Origin: Liminaster sp045576355
GTDB lineage: Bacteria > Bacteroidota > Bacteroidia > Bacteroidales > UBA3663
Length of the DNA: 64,000 nt
NCBI GenBank assembly: GCA_045576355.1
Contig: JAZNGG010000020.1
Location: 38,815 to 102,814, forward strand
Reading direction: 5' to 3'
A program made the position numbers and the translations under genes. The stretch's first letter is position 1, and every line of letters starts with the position of its first letter. The notes under the pieces are model-generated. The model worked only from the letters and a program-made list of their open reading frames with translations. It made no database searches and had not been told where the DNA came from. This document shows positions 16,688-25,798 of the stretch, piece after piece.

Positions 16688-19057
16688 ATGTTTTCTTTGC
16701 CCAAATGGACTAAAATTACCCTGATTACGCTCTGGGTCTTATTTATCGCCGGCTTAGGAAGTCTTTGGATCCTTTTTGATCAGATATCCAAAGGCAACAT
16801 TGGCTACATGCCTCCAATCGAAGAATTGGAAAACCCTAAAAATAAGTTTGCCACGATTATCTACACATGTGACTCTGTGGAGATCGGTCGATTTAGTCAG
16901 GAAAAAGAAAACCGTGTATTTATCAACTATAATCAGATTTCTCCCTATCTGATTCAAGCGCTTATAGCTACAGAAGACGAACGTTTTGCAGAGCATAGCG
17001 GCATCGATGCCAGAGCCTTGATTCGTGTAGTGGTTAAGACAGTACTCCTCGGACAGAAAAATGCAGGAGGAGGATCAACCATCACACAGCAATTAGCAAA
17101 ACAACTCTATTCTCCTCAAGCAGACAACCTTCTGGAGAGAATATTACAAAAACCCATCGAATGGGTTATAGCAGTCAAACTGGAACAACTCTACACCAAA
17201 GAAGAGATCATCAACATGTATCTCAACAAGTTCGACTTCTGTTACAATGCTGTCGGCATCCGATCTGCGGCACACATCTACTTTGATAAGATGCCTCGTG
17301 ACTTGAAGATCGAGGAGGCAGCATTACTGGTCGGCATGTTGCAAAACCCAGCCCTATTTAACCCTATCCGACGCCCGGAAAAGACTGCCGGACGTCGAGA
17401 AGTCGTCCTCGGGCAAATGGCTAAAGTGGGTTTTATCACCACAGCAGAAGCGGACTCACTCTCCTCACTCCCCCTGCTCCCGCTCACCAATGCACAAGGC
17501 AAATACAGGTTGGCACATACGGCAGACCACAAAGAGGGTTTGGCCCCATATCTGAGAGAATACTTGCGTAAGATCTTAAGGGCAAAAGAACCCAAACGCA
17601 GCCGCTATGCATCCTGGCAACAGCAACAATACCGAGAGGATAGCATCGCATGGAAAAATGATCCTCTCTACGGATGGTGTAATAAAAATCAGAAACCGGA
17701 TGGTTCATCCTATAGTCTGACGACAGATGGTCTCCGCATCTATACCTCCATCGACTCTCGGATGCAACGTTATGCGGAGGATGCTGTCATAGAACAATTG
17801 CGCGACGACCTCCAACCCAAGTTTTTTGCAGAGAAGAAAGGGCAAAGAGGAGCCCCATTCAGCAAAAAACTGTCAGAGGAGGATGTCAAGGCATCCATGC
17901 GGCGCACGATGAGACAAAGCGAACGGTACAATGTGATGCTTTCTAATGGTTATTCCCGAGAGCAAATCGAAGAGGCTTTTCACACACCCGTACCCATGAA
18001 ACTCTTCAGTTGGCAAGGGGAAATAGATACAATCATGACCCCCTACGACTCCATCCGTTGGCAAAAATACTTCCTGCGAGCAGGTTTTATGTGCATGGAT
18101 ACAGCAGGTTATGTAAAAGCCTATGTCGGGGGAGCAAACTTCGGTGCTTTCCAATATGATATGGTTACATCCGGGCGTCGGCAAGTAGGCTCCACCATCA
18201 AACCGCTGCTTTACACTTTAGCGATGGAAGAAGGACGCACCCCTTGTGACGAAGAATTAAATTCACAACCCATCCTTTTCGACGAAGGTGGCAAACCTTG
18301 GCAACCGCGCAATTCGGGAGATGAACGTGTCGGAGAAATGGTAACCCTGCGATGGGGACTAATGAACTCTAACAACTGGATTTCAGCTCGCGTCATGTCT
18401 CGGCTTTCTCCCGATGCCTTTGTCCGCATCCTGCACTCCTTTGGCATAAAAAATCATTTGGATCCCGTATTATCACTCTGTCTGGGTGTCTGTGATCTTT
18501 CTGTCGAAGAGATGGTCACCGCATACTCAGCTTTTCCCGGTCATGGACAAAGAGTCACCCCGATCTATGTTAAAAGCATTGCAGACAATAATGGTCTGAT
18601 CATCTCTCAGTTCCAACCTCGCCGGACAGAAGTCTTCAGCTATGATGCCTATCTCAAGATGCTCCCCATATTGCGCGACGTAATTGATCACGGCACCGGA
18701 GTTCGCATCAGATACAAATACAACATCAAAGCTCCGACAGGAGGCAAAACCGGAACAACCAACGACAACTCCGATGGATGGTTTATGGGCTTTACTCCCT
18801 CGCTCATAGCCGGCACCTGGGTCGGAGGAGAAGAACGTTCCATCTGCTTCGACCGGATGGCATACGGGCAAGGTGCCAATATGGCTCTACCCATCTATGC
18901 CAAATTTATCCGAAAGGTTTACGCAGACAAAACCCTCCCCTATAATGAGCAAGAACAATTCCTCTATCCGGAAGAATATGACCCATGCCAAACCCATGAG
19001 TCTCTCCCTCAAAGCAATACGATAGTGGACATCGTCGATAACGGCGTTTTTGATTAA
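16688..19057 (+). CDS. mrcA: Penicillin-binding protein 1A (transglycosylase/transpeptidase)
   Basis: A bifunctional class A PBP that polymerises and cross-links peptidoglycan in the periplasm. It has one N-terminal membrane anchor (ITLITLWVLFIAGLGSLWIL). The GT51 domain has ATEDERFAEHSGID near residue 97 and GGGSTITQQLAKQL near 123. The transpeptidase domain has the SxxK serine in GSTIKPLLYTLAM, SxN in MNSNNW and KTG in GGKTGTTNDNSDGWFMGF. At 789 residues it is complete, with all catalytic motifs. It is the last gene of the 15473-19057 unit and is followed by a terminator. Confidence 0.95.
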   Translation: MFSLPKWTKITLITLWVLFIAGLGSLWILFDQISKGNIGYMPPIEELENPKNKFATIIYTCDSVEIGRFSQEKENRVFINYNQISPYLIQALIATEDERFAEHSGIDARALIRVVVKTVLLGQKNAGGGSTITQQLAKQLYSPQADNLLERILQKPIEWVIAVKLEQLYTKEEIINMYLNKFDFCYNAVGIRSAAHIYFDKMPRDLKIEEAALLVGMLQNPALFNPIRRPEKTAGRREVVLGQMAKVGFITTAEADSLSSLPLLPLTNAQGKYRLAHTADHKEGLAPYLREYLRKILRAKEPKRSRYASWQQQQYREDSIAWKNDPLYGWCNKNQKPDGSSYSLTTDGLRIYTSIDSRMQRYAEDAVIEQLRDDLQPKFFAEKKGQRGAPFSKKLSEEDVKASMRRTMRQSERYNVMLSNGYSREQIEEAFHTPVPMKLFSWQGEIDTIMTPYDSIRWQKYFLRAGFMCMDTAGYVKAYVGGANFGAFQYDMVTSGRRQVGSTIKPLLYTLAMEEGRTPCDEELNSQPILFDEGGKPWQPRNSGDERVGEMVTLRWGLMNSNNWISARVMSRLSPDAFVRILHSFGIKNHLDPVLSLCLGVCDLSVEEMVTAYSAFPGHGQRVTPIYVKSIADNNGLIISQFQPRRTEVFSYDAYLKMLPILRDVIDHGTGVRIRYKYNIKAPTGGKTGTTNDNSDGWFMGFTPSLIAGTWVGGEERSICFDRMAYGQGANMALPIYAKFIRKVYADKTLPYNEQEQFLYPEEYDPCQTHESLPQSNTIVDIVDNGVFD

Positions 19058-19140
19058 GCCTCAATCGGACTTAGACCGAACAATGCTAAAAGTGAAAAAC
19101 AGCAATCACTAACATTAAAATAATTAAGGCCTATATTTTA

Positions 19141-19169
19141 AATAGTCTGATGTCAATCAGGCTATTTTT
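19141..19169 (+). terminator. Rho-independent terminator after PBP1A
   Basis: Arms 19141-19150 (AATAGTCTGA) and 19157-19166 (TCAGGCTATT) pair over 10 bp with one wobble around a 6-nt loop, followed by T residues. Confidence 0.75.
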
Positions 19170-19201
19170 ATATAGCATCAAGCAATAAAATTAGGTTAAA
19201 T

Positions 19202-19232
19202 TTTGCTTTTACATTATTTAATTATATATTTG
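19202..19232 (+). promoter_or_regulatory. Consensus promoter for the aquaporin gene
   Basis: TTTG at 19202-19205 is followed after 19 nt by TATATTTG at 19225-19232, a full match to the Bacteroidetes consensus. The transcript would have a leader of about 115 nt. No other element is seen in the leader. Confidence 0.7.
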
Positions 19233-19354
19233 CCGCACAAGGAAGAAGAACTTACACATATAACATTTGCCATAAATCTGTATATAAGCAACAAGTTATC
19301 TCCTTGTTTACCCATACAAATCAAATAATACTAACCCTTTAAATCATTATCATT

Positions 19355-20041
19355 ATGCGTAAGTATCTTGCAGAAATGGTGGGCACTATGGTGCTCGTCT
19401 TGATGGGTTGCGGCGTAGCCGTCAGTCTAAATTGTTCGTCAAACTGTCTTGAGACAGTCAATGCAGCTACAGTCATCGGTACATCATTAGCCTTTGGTCT
19501 CTCTGTCGTTGCCATGGCATACACCATCGGCGGCATCAGTGGCTGCCACATCAATCCAGCCATCACCCTCGGATGCCTCCTTACCGGACGAATTAAGACC
19601 AAAGAAGCCATGATGTATATGCTCTTTCAAGTGATCGGAGCTTTCATCGGATCTGGTATTTTGTGGCTTTTAGTCACCAATATCAACGGACTCTCCGGCA
19701 CAGGTGCAAACGCTTGCCAAGATGGAGTCTCCATCACTGGCGGACTATTAGCTGAAATTTTCTTCACATTCGTATTTGTCCTGACAGTTCTCGGAACTAC
19801 AGACAGCAAGAAAGGAGCCGGCAACTTTGCCGGATTGGCCATCGGACTGTGTTTAGTACTCGTACATTTGGTTTGCATCCGCTATACTGGCACCTCTGTC
19901 AATCCGGCACGCTCTATCGCCCCGGCTGTATTTGAAGGTGGCCAATCCTTAGAGCAACTCTGGATATTTATCGTTGGGCCTTTCGTAGGCGCTATTTTAG
20001 CAGCAGGAGTTTGGAATGTTATAAGTAGCAGTAAAAAGTAA
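19355..20041 (+). CDS. aqpZ: Aquaporin, water-selective type
   Basis: A six-helix MIP channel of 228 residues with both NPA boxes: HINPAITLG near residue 67 and SVNPARS near residue 187. The selectivity-filter pattern around the second box (LVH before it, then GTSVNPARS giving His, Thr and Arg) matches AqpZ-type water channels, not glycerol facilitators. The gene stands alone between terminators with a consensus promoter of its own, so it is probably monocistronic. It would equilibrate water across the inner membrane. Confidence 0.92.
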   Translation: MRKYLAEMVGTMVLVLMGCGVAVSLNCSSNCLETVNAATVIGTSLAFGLSVVAMAYTIGGISGCHINPAITLGCLLTGRIKTKEAMMYMLFQVIGAFIGSGILWLLVTNINGLSGTGANACQDGVSITGGLLAEIFFTFVFVLTVLGTTDSKKGAGNFAGLAIGLCLVLVHLVCIRYTGTSVNPARSIAPAVFEGGQSLEQLWIFIVGPFVGAILAAGVWNVISSSKK

Positions 20042-20112
20042 CGACAACAACAAAAGTATTTGCGACTCGAAGGGATAATCTGCCGGACTCGTCGCAATAA
20101 ATACCAAACAAT

Positions 20113-20168
20113 AACTGCCTATCAAGTTGATCCACATAAAGAGTGGAACTTTGATAGGCAGTTTTTTG
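20113..20168 (+). terminator. Strong terminator after aqpZ
   Basis: Arms 20113-20128 and 20147-20163 (AACTGCCTATCAAGTT and its complement with one bulge) plus an inner TCCAC/GTGGA pair give a long stem ending in a run of T. Confidence 0.75.
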
Positions 20169-20241
20169 AAGCGTAAAGTCATAGACGCAGACATTGAAAA
20201 AAGGACCTGATCCATCGATCAACACGACTCGAAACCTGATA

Positions 20242-20329
20242 CAACGAGAGCCGAAGCGCAAAATAATGAGGCTACGCTCGTGATGCAACGAGGCTACTCT
20301 CATGATGCAACAAGGGTACGCTCGTTAAA
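20242..20329. repeat. 22-bp tandem repeat array, family A, copy 2
   Basis: Four degenerate 22-bp units start at 20242, 20264, 20286 and 20308. The middle ones keep the core AACGAGGCTACTCTCATG; the first and last are diverged (CAACGAGAGCCGAAGCGC and CAACAAGGGTACGCTCGT). It lies between the aqpZ terminator and the convergent oadB terminator. Unlike copies 1 and 3, no antisense promoter box was found next to it. Confidence 0.8.
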
Positions 20330-20358
20330 CAATGACATATAGGTCATGAAAAATTTAT

Positions 20359-20393
20359 AAAGCCACTTTTGTGATTCATACAAAAGTGGCTTT
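20359..20393. terminator. Bidirectional terminator after oadB
   Basis: Arms 20359-20372 (AAAGCCACTTTTGT) and 20380-20393 (ACAAAAGTGGCTTT) are perfectly complementary over 14 bp with a 7-nt loop. It lies 26 nt beyond the stop of the minus-strand oadB gene. Confidence 0.75.
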
Positions 20394-20418
20394 ATTATAT
20401 ATCTCTATTTCTATTTAT

Positions 20419-21612
20419 TTATCCGAGGAATGCCAAAAGAATACCGGCAGCAACAGCCGATCCGATAACACCCGCTACGTTAGGCCCCATAGCATGCATC
20501 AACAGATAATTGCTGGAATCATAGTGCTGACCAACTTCCTGAGAAATACGGGCAGCATCAGGCACCGCAGAAACTCCGGCATTACCGATGAGTGGATTGA
20601 TCTTATTACCTTCTTTCAAGAACAAATTAAAAAACTTAACAAAAAGCACTCCGGATGCAGTCGCCACCAAAAACGAAAGAGCACCCAATCCAAAGACGAT
20701 CAGTGATTTTGGAGTAAGGAAGGTGGAGGCTTGAGTAGAGCATCCGACAGTGAAACCTAACAAGATAGTCACTATGTCGATGAGCGGTCCACGTGCCGTC
20801 TCACAAAGGCGCTTGGTGACACCGCATTCCTTAATGATATTACCAAAGAAAAGCATACCCAAAAGTGGCAAACCGGATGGGATAATATAACAAGTCAACA
20901 AAAGTCCGACAATCGGGAAAATCAGTTTCTGCTTATGACTTACCGATCCGGGGGCCTTCATCTTTATCCTGCGCTCCTTATCATTGGTCAAAAGCTTCAT
21001 AAGAGGCGGTTGGAACACCGGGATCAACGCCATATAAGAATAGGCAGCCACAGCAATCGCGCCCATCAAGTGAGGGGCTAACTTAGAAGAAAGGAAAATC
21101 GCTGTGGGTCCATCCGCGCCACCGATGATAGCTATAGCTCCTGCCTCTGCCGTAGTGAAATGGAGCGCTTCCCAGGGGAAAACATTAAAGGAGAGGGCAA
21201 GCATATAAGCCCCGAAAATACCAAATTGAGCAGCGGCTCCCACTAGGACCAATTTCGGATTGGCTATCAATGCCGAGAAATCCGTCATTGCACCAATGCC
21301 CAAAAAAATCAAAGGAGGATACCATCCCTGTTTGACACCGCTATAGAGAATGTTCAGCACCGAACCCTCTTCGTAGATACCAATCTGCAAGCCTGCCCCC
21401 TCGGGGAAAGGTATATTACCGACCAAAATACCAAAACCGATCGGAATCAAAAGCATCGGCTCAAAACGTTTGGCTGCTGCCAAATAAATGAAAAAGCATC
21501 CGACAATCGTCATGATCACATTGCCAATCGCAATATTAGCAATACCGGTATATGACCAAAGATACTCAAGGTTCTCCGCAAAAAACGATAGTAAATCTTG
21601 AAAATTATTCAT
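20419..21612 (-). CDS. oadB: Sodium-pumping decarboxylase beta subunit
   Basis: The beta subunit of oxaloacetate, methylmalonyl-CoA or glutaconyl-CoA decarboxylases couples decarboxylation of carboxybiotin to sodium export through the inner membrane. The 397-residue protein has about nine hydrophobic helices and the signature segments IIGGADGPTAIFLSSKLAP (with the conserved Asp of the sodium site) and NPLIGNAGVSAVPDAARIS. It normally works with a carboxyltransferase alpha subunit and a biotin carrier gamma subunit. Neither gene is adjacent here, so its partners must be encoded elsewhere and the substrate is not known. A minus-strand TATCTTTG at 21644-21651 is the likely -7 box. Confidence 0.93.
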   Translation of the reverse strand: MNNFQDLLSFFAENLEYLWSYTGIANIAIGNVIMTIVGCFFIYLAAAKRFEPMLLIPIGFGILVGNIPFPEGAGLQIGIYEEGSVLNILYSGVKQGWYPPLIFLGIGAMTDFSALIANPKLVLVGAAAQFGIFGAYMLALSFNVFPWEALHFTTAEAGAIAIIGGADGPTAIFLSSKLAPHLMGAIAVAAYSYMALIPVFQPPLMKLLTNDKERRIKMKAPGSVSHKQKLIFPIVGLLLTCYIIPSGLPLLGMLFFGNIIKECGVTKRLCETARGPLIDIVTILLGFTVGCSTQASTFLTPKSLIVFGLGALSFLVATASGVLFVKFFNLFLKEGNKINPLIGNAGVSAVPDAARISQEVGQHYDSSNYLLMHAMGPNVAGVIGSAVAAGILLAFLG

Positions 21613-21643
21613 ATAATTAAGGAGTTTCTATTCTCTAAAACTT

Positions 21644-21651
21644 GGCAAAGA
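21644..21651 (-). promoter_or_regulatory. -7 box for oadB
   Basis: TATCTTTG on the minus strand, 32 nt before the start codon. The -33 element is not a good match. Confidence 0.45.
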
Positions 21652-21828
21652 TAGCTATTTTTTTGCAAATATACATAGATATAAACAGAAAATGTATGTT
21701 TATTCGTTAATCCTCAAGAGCCTATCACCATTGCGCGCTATGTTGCGGCGCCCCTTAGGAGACCATTTATTGGGTTGCCCATCCCCACATAAAACTTAAT
21801 ACCGACCGACAGACCTGTCTTAACACCC

Positions 21829-21865
21829 AAGAGGGGCTGTGCCCAAACTTAACACAGCCCCTCTT
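21829..21865. terminator. Hairpin after the tyrosine kinase gene
   Basis: Arms 21829-21841 (AAGAGGGGCTGTG) and 21853-21865 (CACAGCCCCTCTT) are perfectly complementary over 13 bp. It lies 48 nt past the stop of the minus-strand kinase gene. There is no long T-run. The rest of the 300-bp gap (21652-21912) holds no gene. Confidence 0.6.
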
Positions 21866-21912
21866 GATCCATATTTCACCAATCTCATCATCAGGGATGA
21901 GAATGTTCACAT

Positions 21913-24444
21913 TCAAGCCTTGCCCCAAAGTTTCTTGGTAAAGAACCAACGGAGGCCATGACGCTCTTTCTCTTCCTCGCTGTAACCATACTTATAACCA
22001 TAGCCATAACCGTAACCATAGCCATAACCATAGCCATAATGATAGCTGAGGCCACCGCGTTTGTTAAGCACGACATCATTCAAAACGATCACCGGATCAT
22101 TGAGTTTACCATTCTGCACAGCCATATTCAACTCACCGATAAAACGCAGGTCAGACTTACCGGCACGCATCACGTAGATGTTTCGATCCACCAAATGATT
22201 GACCGTTGAGGGGTCAGCGATCACGAGATACGGCGGAGAGTCAAGGATGATGTAATCATAGATGTCACGCATCTCCTGGATCATCACATCCAAACGCTCT
22301 GAAGCCAAAAGTTCGTTAGGATTCGGGGGAACAGCACCTTTAAGGACAATATCAAGCGTCGGTACAGAAATCCCTTTATGCACGATTTCTCTCCAATCCT
22401 TAATCTCACCACCCAAATAGTTAGCTAGACCACGATTATTATGACGTGGCAAGTCAAACACACGATTCAAGTGACCCTTACGCATATCAGACTCGATCAA
22501 TGCAACCTTCTTGCCGATAAGGGCTAAAGAGATAGCCAGATTATAGGCGGTGAAAGATTTACCCTCGCTGGGGATCGAAGAGGTCACCTGGAATACCTTA
22601 CCCTTCATAAAGCCGACATTGGTACGTATCGAACGATAAATCTCACCGATGTTGCTGTGCTTTCTGGTCAACTGATCCACTGGAGAGACACCCGGCTCAG
22701 GAGTGGACTCAGGCACAATACCGATGATCGGGATACGAGTGCGGCTGGTGATGTCATCCGGTGACTGAACCTTAGTCTTTAAGAAAGAGAGGAGATAAAC
22801 CAGTCCGATCGGGAAAATAAAACCGAGAACAAATGCTATCGCAAAAATCTTCTTCGGATTAGGAGAAATCTGAACAGCAGTATTCTCCGAGTGCTCAATC
22901 ACACGTGCGATGTCCGGCTCAGCAATGATGGCGAGCAAAGTCTCCTCACGCTTCTTTTGGAGGAGCACGTAAAGAGGCTCGATAATAGACTGGTCACGGT
23001 TAATCTTCTGCAACTCAATCTGCTGAGATGGGAGATTGCGCAGAGACGTCTTGCTCTGACCTAAAAGTTTCTTGGCATCATTCTTACGCACATTCTGCAC
23101 ACTGAGCTGGCTTTCGATACTCTTAGTGATGACACGACGTTGCTCAGTAAGTCTCATAGAGAGTTGCTGCACCACAGGGTTGCTGGCAGACGCACTTGAC
23201 ACGAGACGCATACGCTCCATGCACACCTTATTATACTCTGCTATCGCCGCATTAAGCGACACATCGGCAATGCCGATATTGCTTGGGATAACGGCAAACT
23301 CACCCTCATGAGCACTCATATCGTCACGCACCATCTCCAGGAGACTGATCTGCAACTCGATCTGCTGCAACTCCTCCTGAATCTCCTTATCTGCATCGAG
23401 CGACAACTTAGCTTGCGACGTAAGATCCACCATCTCGTTATCACGACTGAAGTCCTTCATCTTGCCCTCCACGTTGAGCAAGTCATTAGCGAGATCCTCC
23501 AGACGAGTATCGATAAACGAAAGGGTGCGATTGTTGGAGGTAGAATAATAGAGTTTCGTAGATTCGTTATACTTCTCCACCATCTTTTCCAGGATTCGCT
23601 CAGCACGACTTGGCAGATTGTCCACCATAGAGATATTCATGATTGAACTCGTGCCCTGCATACGCTTCTCCTCCATGATCGTAACACTGATGGCACGCTG
23701 CAACTGACGGGCACGAAGCAGCGGAGAGTAAAGCTCTATCGAGTGCTCACCCGGACAGACATAATTATACTTCTTGCCATCCTGCTCCAGCTCATTGCCG
23801 ACAAAGGTAAAGTGTATTGCGCCCAACTCCTGCCCCTCGCCATTTGTAAGCGGGATGTTCTCGTTAAAAGGATAATTCCCCTTCGGGATCGTCACCTCAA
23901 AGTCTTTTGCTGCACGCGTATAGGTCTCCACCTCCACGCTGAGCGTATTCTCGTCCACAATGTCATACTTCACACGCGAGTGGGGAATTGTATTGAGATT
24001 CAACTCCGGATTGGGGATAAAAGACATTTTCACCTCCTGCCGTCCATATTCGCGCGTCACGAGATTATGCTTCACGAAATAACGGATATTGAGATCAAGT
24101 TCCTCCACGACATCCTGCAGCACAGGTGTTGACTTAATGATCACCTGCTCATTGACCAAACTGTTAAAAGACTGTATGCCAGTTATGTCACTAATAAATC
24201 CCATCTCTGCCGAGCTGGACATACCGGCATTCTTGTCATTGGTCACCATGACCATCATGTTACTGCTATACACCTTCGGTTTGAAATAGAGATAGCCGGC
24301 AGCAGCCAGTAGCGCCACAAAAACGGAGAGGATAATCCAGTAACGCAGCCCCCACGTCAACTCGAGGATACTACGGAGATTAAATGCGCCTTCCTGGCCA
24401 TCTTGCTGGATCTCCTGATTTTCTGTATTGAGTTTATCGCTCAT
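21913..24444 (-). CDS. Wzc-like polysaccharide co-polymerase tyrosine kinase
   Basis: A BY-kinase fused to a chain-length regulator. An N-terminal Wzz domain with a membrane helix (YWIILSVFVALLAAAGYLYF) is followed by a long coiled-coil periplasmic region (GNVR-type, ~350-520) and a second helix near 560. The cytoplasmic kinase domain has Walker A SEGKSF (residues 626-631), Walker A' ALIESDM (648-654) and Walker B IILDSPP (732-738). The tail is a striking tyrosine cluster (residues 801-821, seven Gly-Tyr dipeptides in a row) where autophosphorylation is expected. The family controls capsule or exopolysaccharide export together with Wza and Wzy. No such genes are adjacent, so this is an orphan here. 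Length 843 is slightly above the usual ~720-800. Confidence 0.92.
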   Translation of the reverse strand: MSDKLNTENQEIQQDGQEGAFNLRSILELTWGLRYWIILSVFVALLAAAGYLYFKPKVYSSNMMVMVTNDKNAGMSSSAEMGFISDITGIQSFNSLVNEQVIIKSTPVLQDVVEELDLNIRYFVKHNLVTREYGRQEVKMSFIPNPELNLNTIPHSRVKYDIVDENTLSVEVETYTRAAKDFEVTIPKGNYPFNENIPLTNGEGQELGAIHFTFVGNELEQDGKKYNYVCPGEHSIELYSPLLRARQLQRAISVTIMEEKRMQGTSSIMNISMVDNLPSRAERILEKMVEKYNESTKLYYSTSNNRTLSFIDTRLEDLANDLLNVEGKMKDFSRDNEMVDLTSQAKLSLDADKEIQEELQQIELQISLLEMVRDDMSAHEGEFAVIPSNIGIADVSLNAAIAEYNKVCMERMRLVSSASASNPVVQQLSMRLTEQRRVITKSIESQLSVQNVRKNDAKKLLGQSKTSLRNLPSQQIELQKINRDQSIIEPLYVLLQKKREETLLAIIAEPDIARVIEHSENTAVQISPNPKKIFAIAFVLGFIFPIGLVYLLSFLKTKVQSPDDITSRTRIPIIGIVPESTPEPGVSPVDQLTRKHSNIGEIYRSIRTNVGFMKGKVFQVTSSIPSEGKSFTAYNLAISLALIGKKVALIESDMRKGHLNRVFDLPRHNNRGLANYLGGEIKDWREIVHKGISVPTLDIVLKGAVPPNPNELLASERLDVMIQEMRDIYDYIILDSPPYLVIADPSTVNHLVDRNIYVMRAGKSDLRFIGELNMAVQNGKLNDPVIVLNDVVLNKRGGLSYHYGYGYGYGYGYGYGYKYGYSEEEKERHGLRWFFTKKLWGKA
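21982..22044 (-). repeat. In-frame hexanucleotide repeat coding Gly-Tyr
   Basis: Roughly ten imperfect 6-bp units (GGYTAY on the minus strand) encode the tyrosine tail of the kinase. Units differ only by synonymous changes, apart from a Lys and a His codon near the ends. Slippage by one unit would add or remove one Gly-Tyr pair without shifting the frame. Confidence 0.85.
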
Positions 24445-25160
24445 ATAAATGAAAATTTAATTATTAAAATTCGCGTCTGTTCTTTACATGTCAACTTCAT
24501 AGGTTTATGGATTCATTTCCCCATCCCAAACTATAAGACATGAATATCCGTGCAAATTTATATCTTTTTTGTCACATAATCCTCATTTATAATCAAAAAA
24601 AAAGCATTTCGACCTTAAAAAGAAGATTAACCTCCGCAAAAAGGCTGAATAGGAAAGAAAAAGAACAGATTGTAAAAGAAAAGAAAAAAGAATTAAAAAA
24701 AAGGATGTTTTAAATATATCTATAAAAGTAAGACAATCTGATTGCATTAAAAAAATTAAAATTTTATTACCATTGTTTACAAATTATTCATATCTTTGTC
24801 GCAATATTATAAATAATTTATATATCAACGTATTATTTAATTCGCACATTCCAACGATTTAATTAGGAAAGACGTTTACGAACGTAACCTCCATAGTAGG
24901 CGATTTCGTACTATAAAAATTTAGAGATTTGCGATAGAATTATCCAAAAATGTTTTTAGACAACAGCCAAATTTGAAAAGATTTGTAAGGTCCATTCGAA
25001 TCTTATTAAGTTTATTGGTTAACATTATTGTTTATCTCTTATTTTCAATCAATAAGACGAAGTATCACTATCTGAGGACAATAAGTAGTACAGCCCCTGC
25101 GTCTTTTATATTGTAATCTTAAATCTGAATCAGATGGGACTATAGGAACACTTTAAAACC
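24445..25160. other. 716-bp intergenic region with long leader
   Basis: AT-rich region between the divergent kinase gene and the envelope locus. The right half, from about 24805, would be a leader of some 355 nt if transcription starts at the -7 box at 24791. It contains small complementary segments, for example CGTTTACGAACG near 24872 and ATAGTA/TACTAT near 24894-24914, but no clear riboswitch or reading frame. Confidence 0.45.
24791..24798 (+). promoter_or_regulatory. Likely -7 box of the envelope locus
   Basis: TATCTTTG is a perfect -7 match on the plus strand. The -33 region is AT-rich without a clear TTTG at 19-20 nt. No better match was found closer to the first gene. Confidence 0.45.
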
Positions 25161-25796
25161 ATGCATTACTCAAAAAAACTTTTTTCATCTGTGGCTGCAG
25201 CTGCCGCAGTCGTATTATTCCTATCAGCATGTAGTTCTTCCAAACAAGTTGCTACATCAACCCCCGAGCCGGGAGAAGTTTTGATAGAGCAAAACAAGAG
25301 TGAATTTCTGGCAGAAGAATCTCCTGCTACACGCGCTTACGGAGAAGCGGTTCACGTTGATAGAGCTTTAGCTCGTCAATATGCAGCAGATCAAGCAAGA
25401 AACGAATTTGCATCTGCCATTTCTTCTAAGGTAGTTAGAGCATCTGCTCGTCAAGATGTAGATTACCAAAAATCATCTACAACCGAAGAAGCAACAAAAA
25501 CAGCTATGGATTTCGCGACAAAACGCAATAACGATTTTAAAGTATTGGTAAGCGAAGTTGTTAAATCAACTCCCATCAAACATACCGATACATTCCGCAC
25601 AAAAAACGGGTTATACAGAGTATGTGTCTGCATCGAATACATGGGAGGCATGGATGCTTTGGTTAATGATGTAGCCAATAAAATCCAACAGAATGTATCT
25701 GACGAAGAAAGGCTGAAAATGAATTTTGAGTTCAATCAATTTAAGAAAGAATTTAAAGAAGAACTTGAAGAATATCAAAAATCCAAAGGCGAATAA
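25161..25796 (+). CDS. LPP20-like lipoprotein
   Basis: A 211-residue lipoprotein. The signal peptide (KKLFSSVAAAAAVVLFLSAC) ends in the lipobox LSAC, so Cys24 would be lipidated. The mature part resembles the LPP20/FlgT-N fold: an alanine-rich helix (ALARQYAADQARNEFASAIS) is followed by strands ending YRVCVCIEYMGG. The C-terminus is a charged helix. Family members are membrane-attached lipoproteins of unknown or varied function. It is first in a five-gene run and is 2 nt from the next gene, so the two are almost certainly co-translated. Function is not known. Confidence 0.75.
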   Translation: MHYSKKLFSSVAAAAAVVLFLSACSSSKQVATSTPEPGEVLIEQNKSEFLAEESPATRAYGEAVHVDRALARQYAADQARNEFASAISSKVVRASARQDVDYQKSSTTEEATKTAMDFATKRNNDFKVLVSEVVKSTPIKHTDTFRTKNGLYRVCVCIEYMGGMDALVNDVANKIQQNVSDEERLKMNFEFNQFKKEFKEELEEYQKSKGE

Positions 25797-25798
25797 AT

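Noticed and set aside
23072..24289. Plus-strand frames within the tyrosine kinase gene
   Set aside because: They are shadows of the kinase coding region on the other strand with no independent support.
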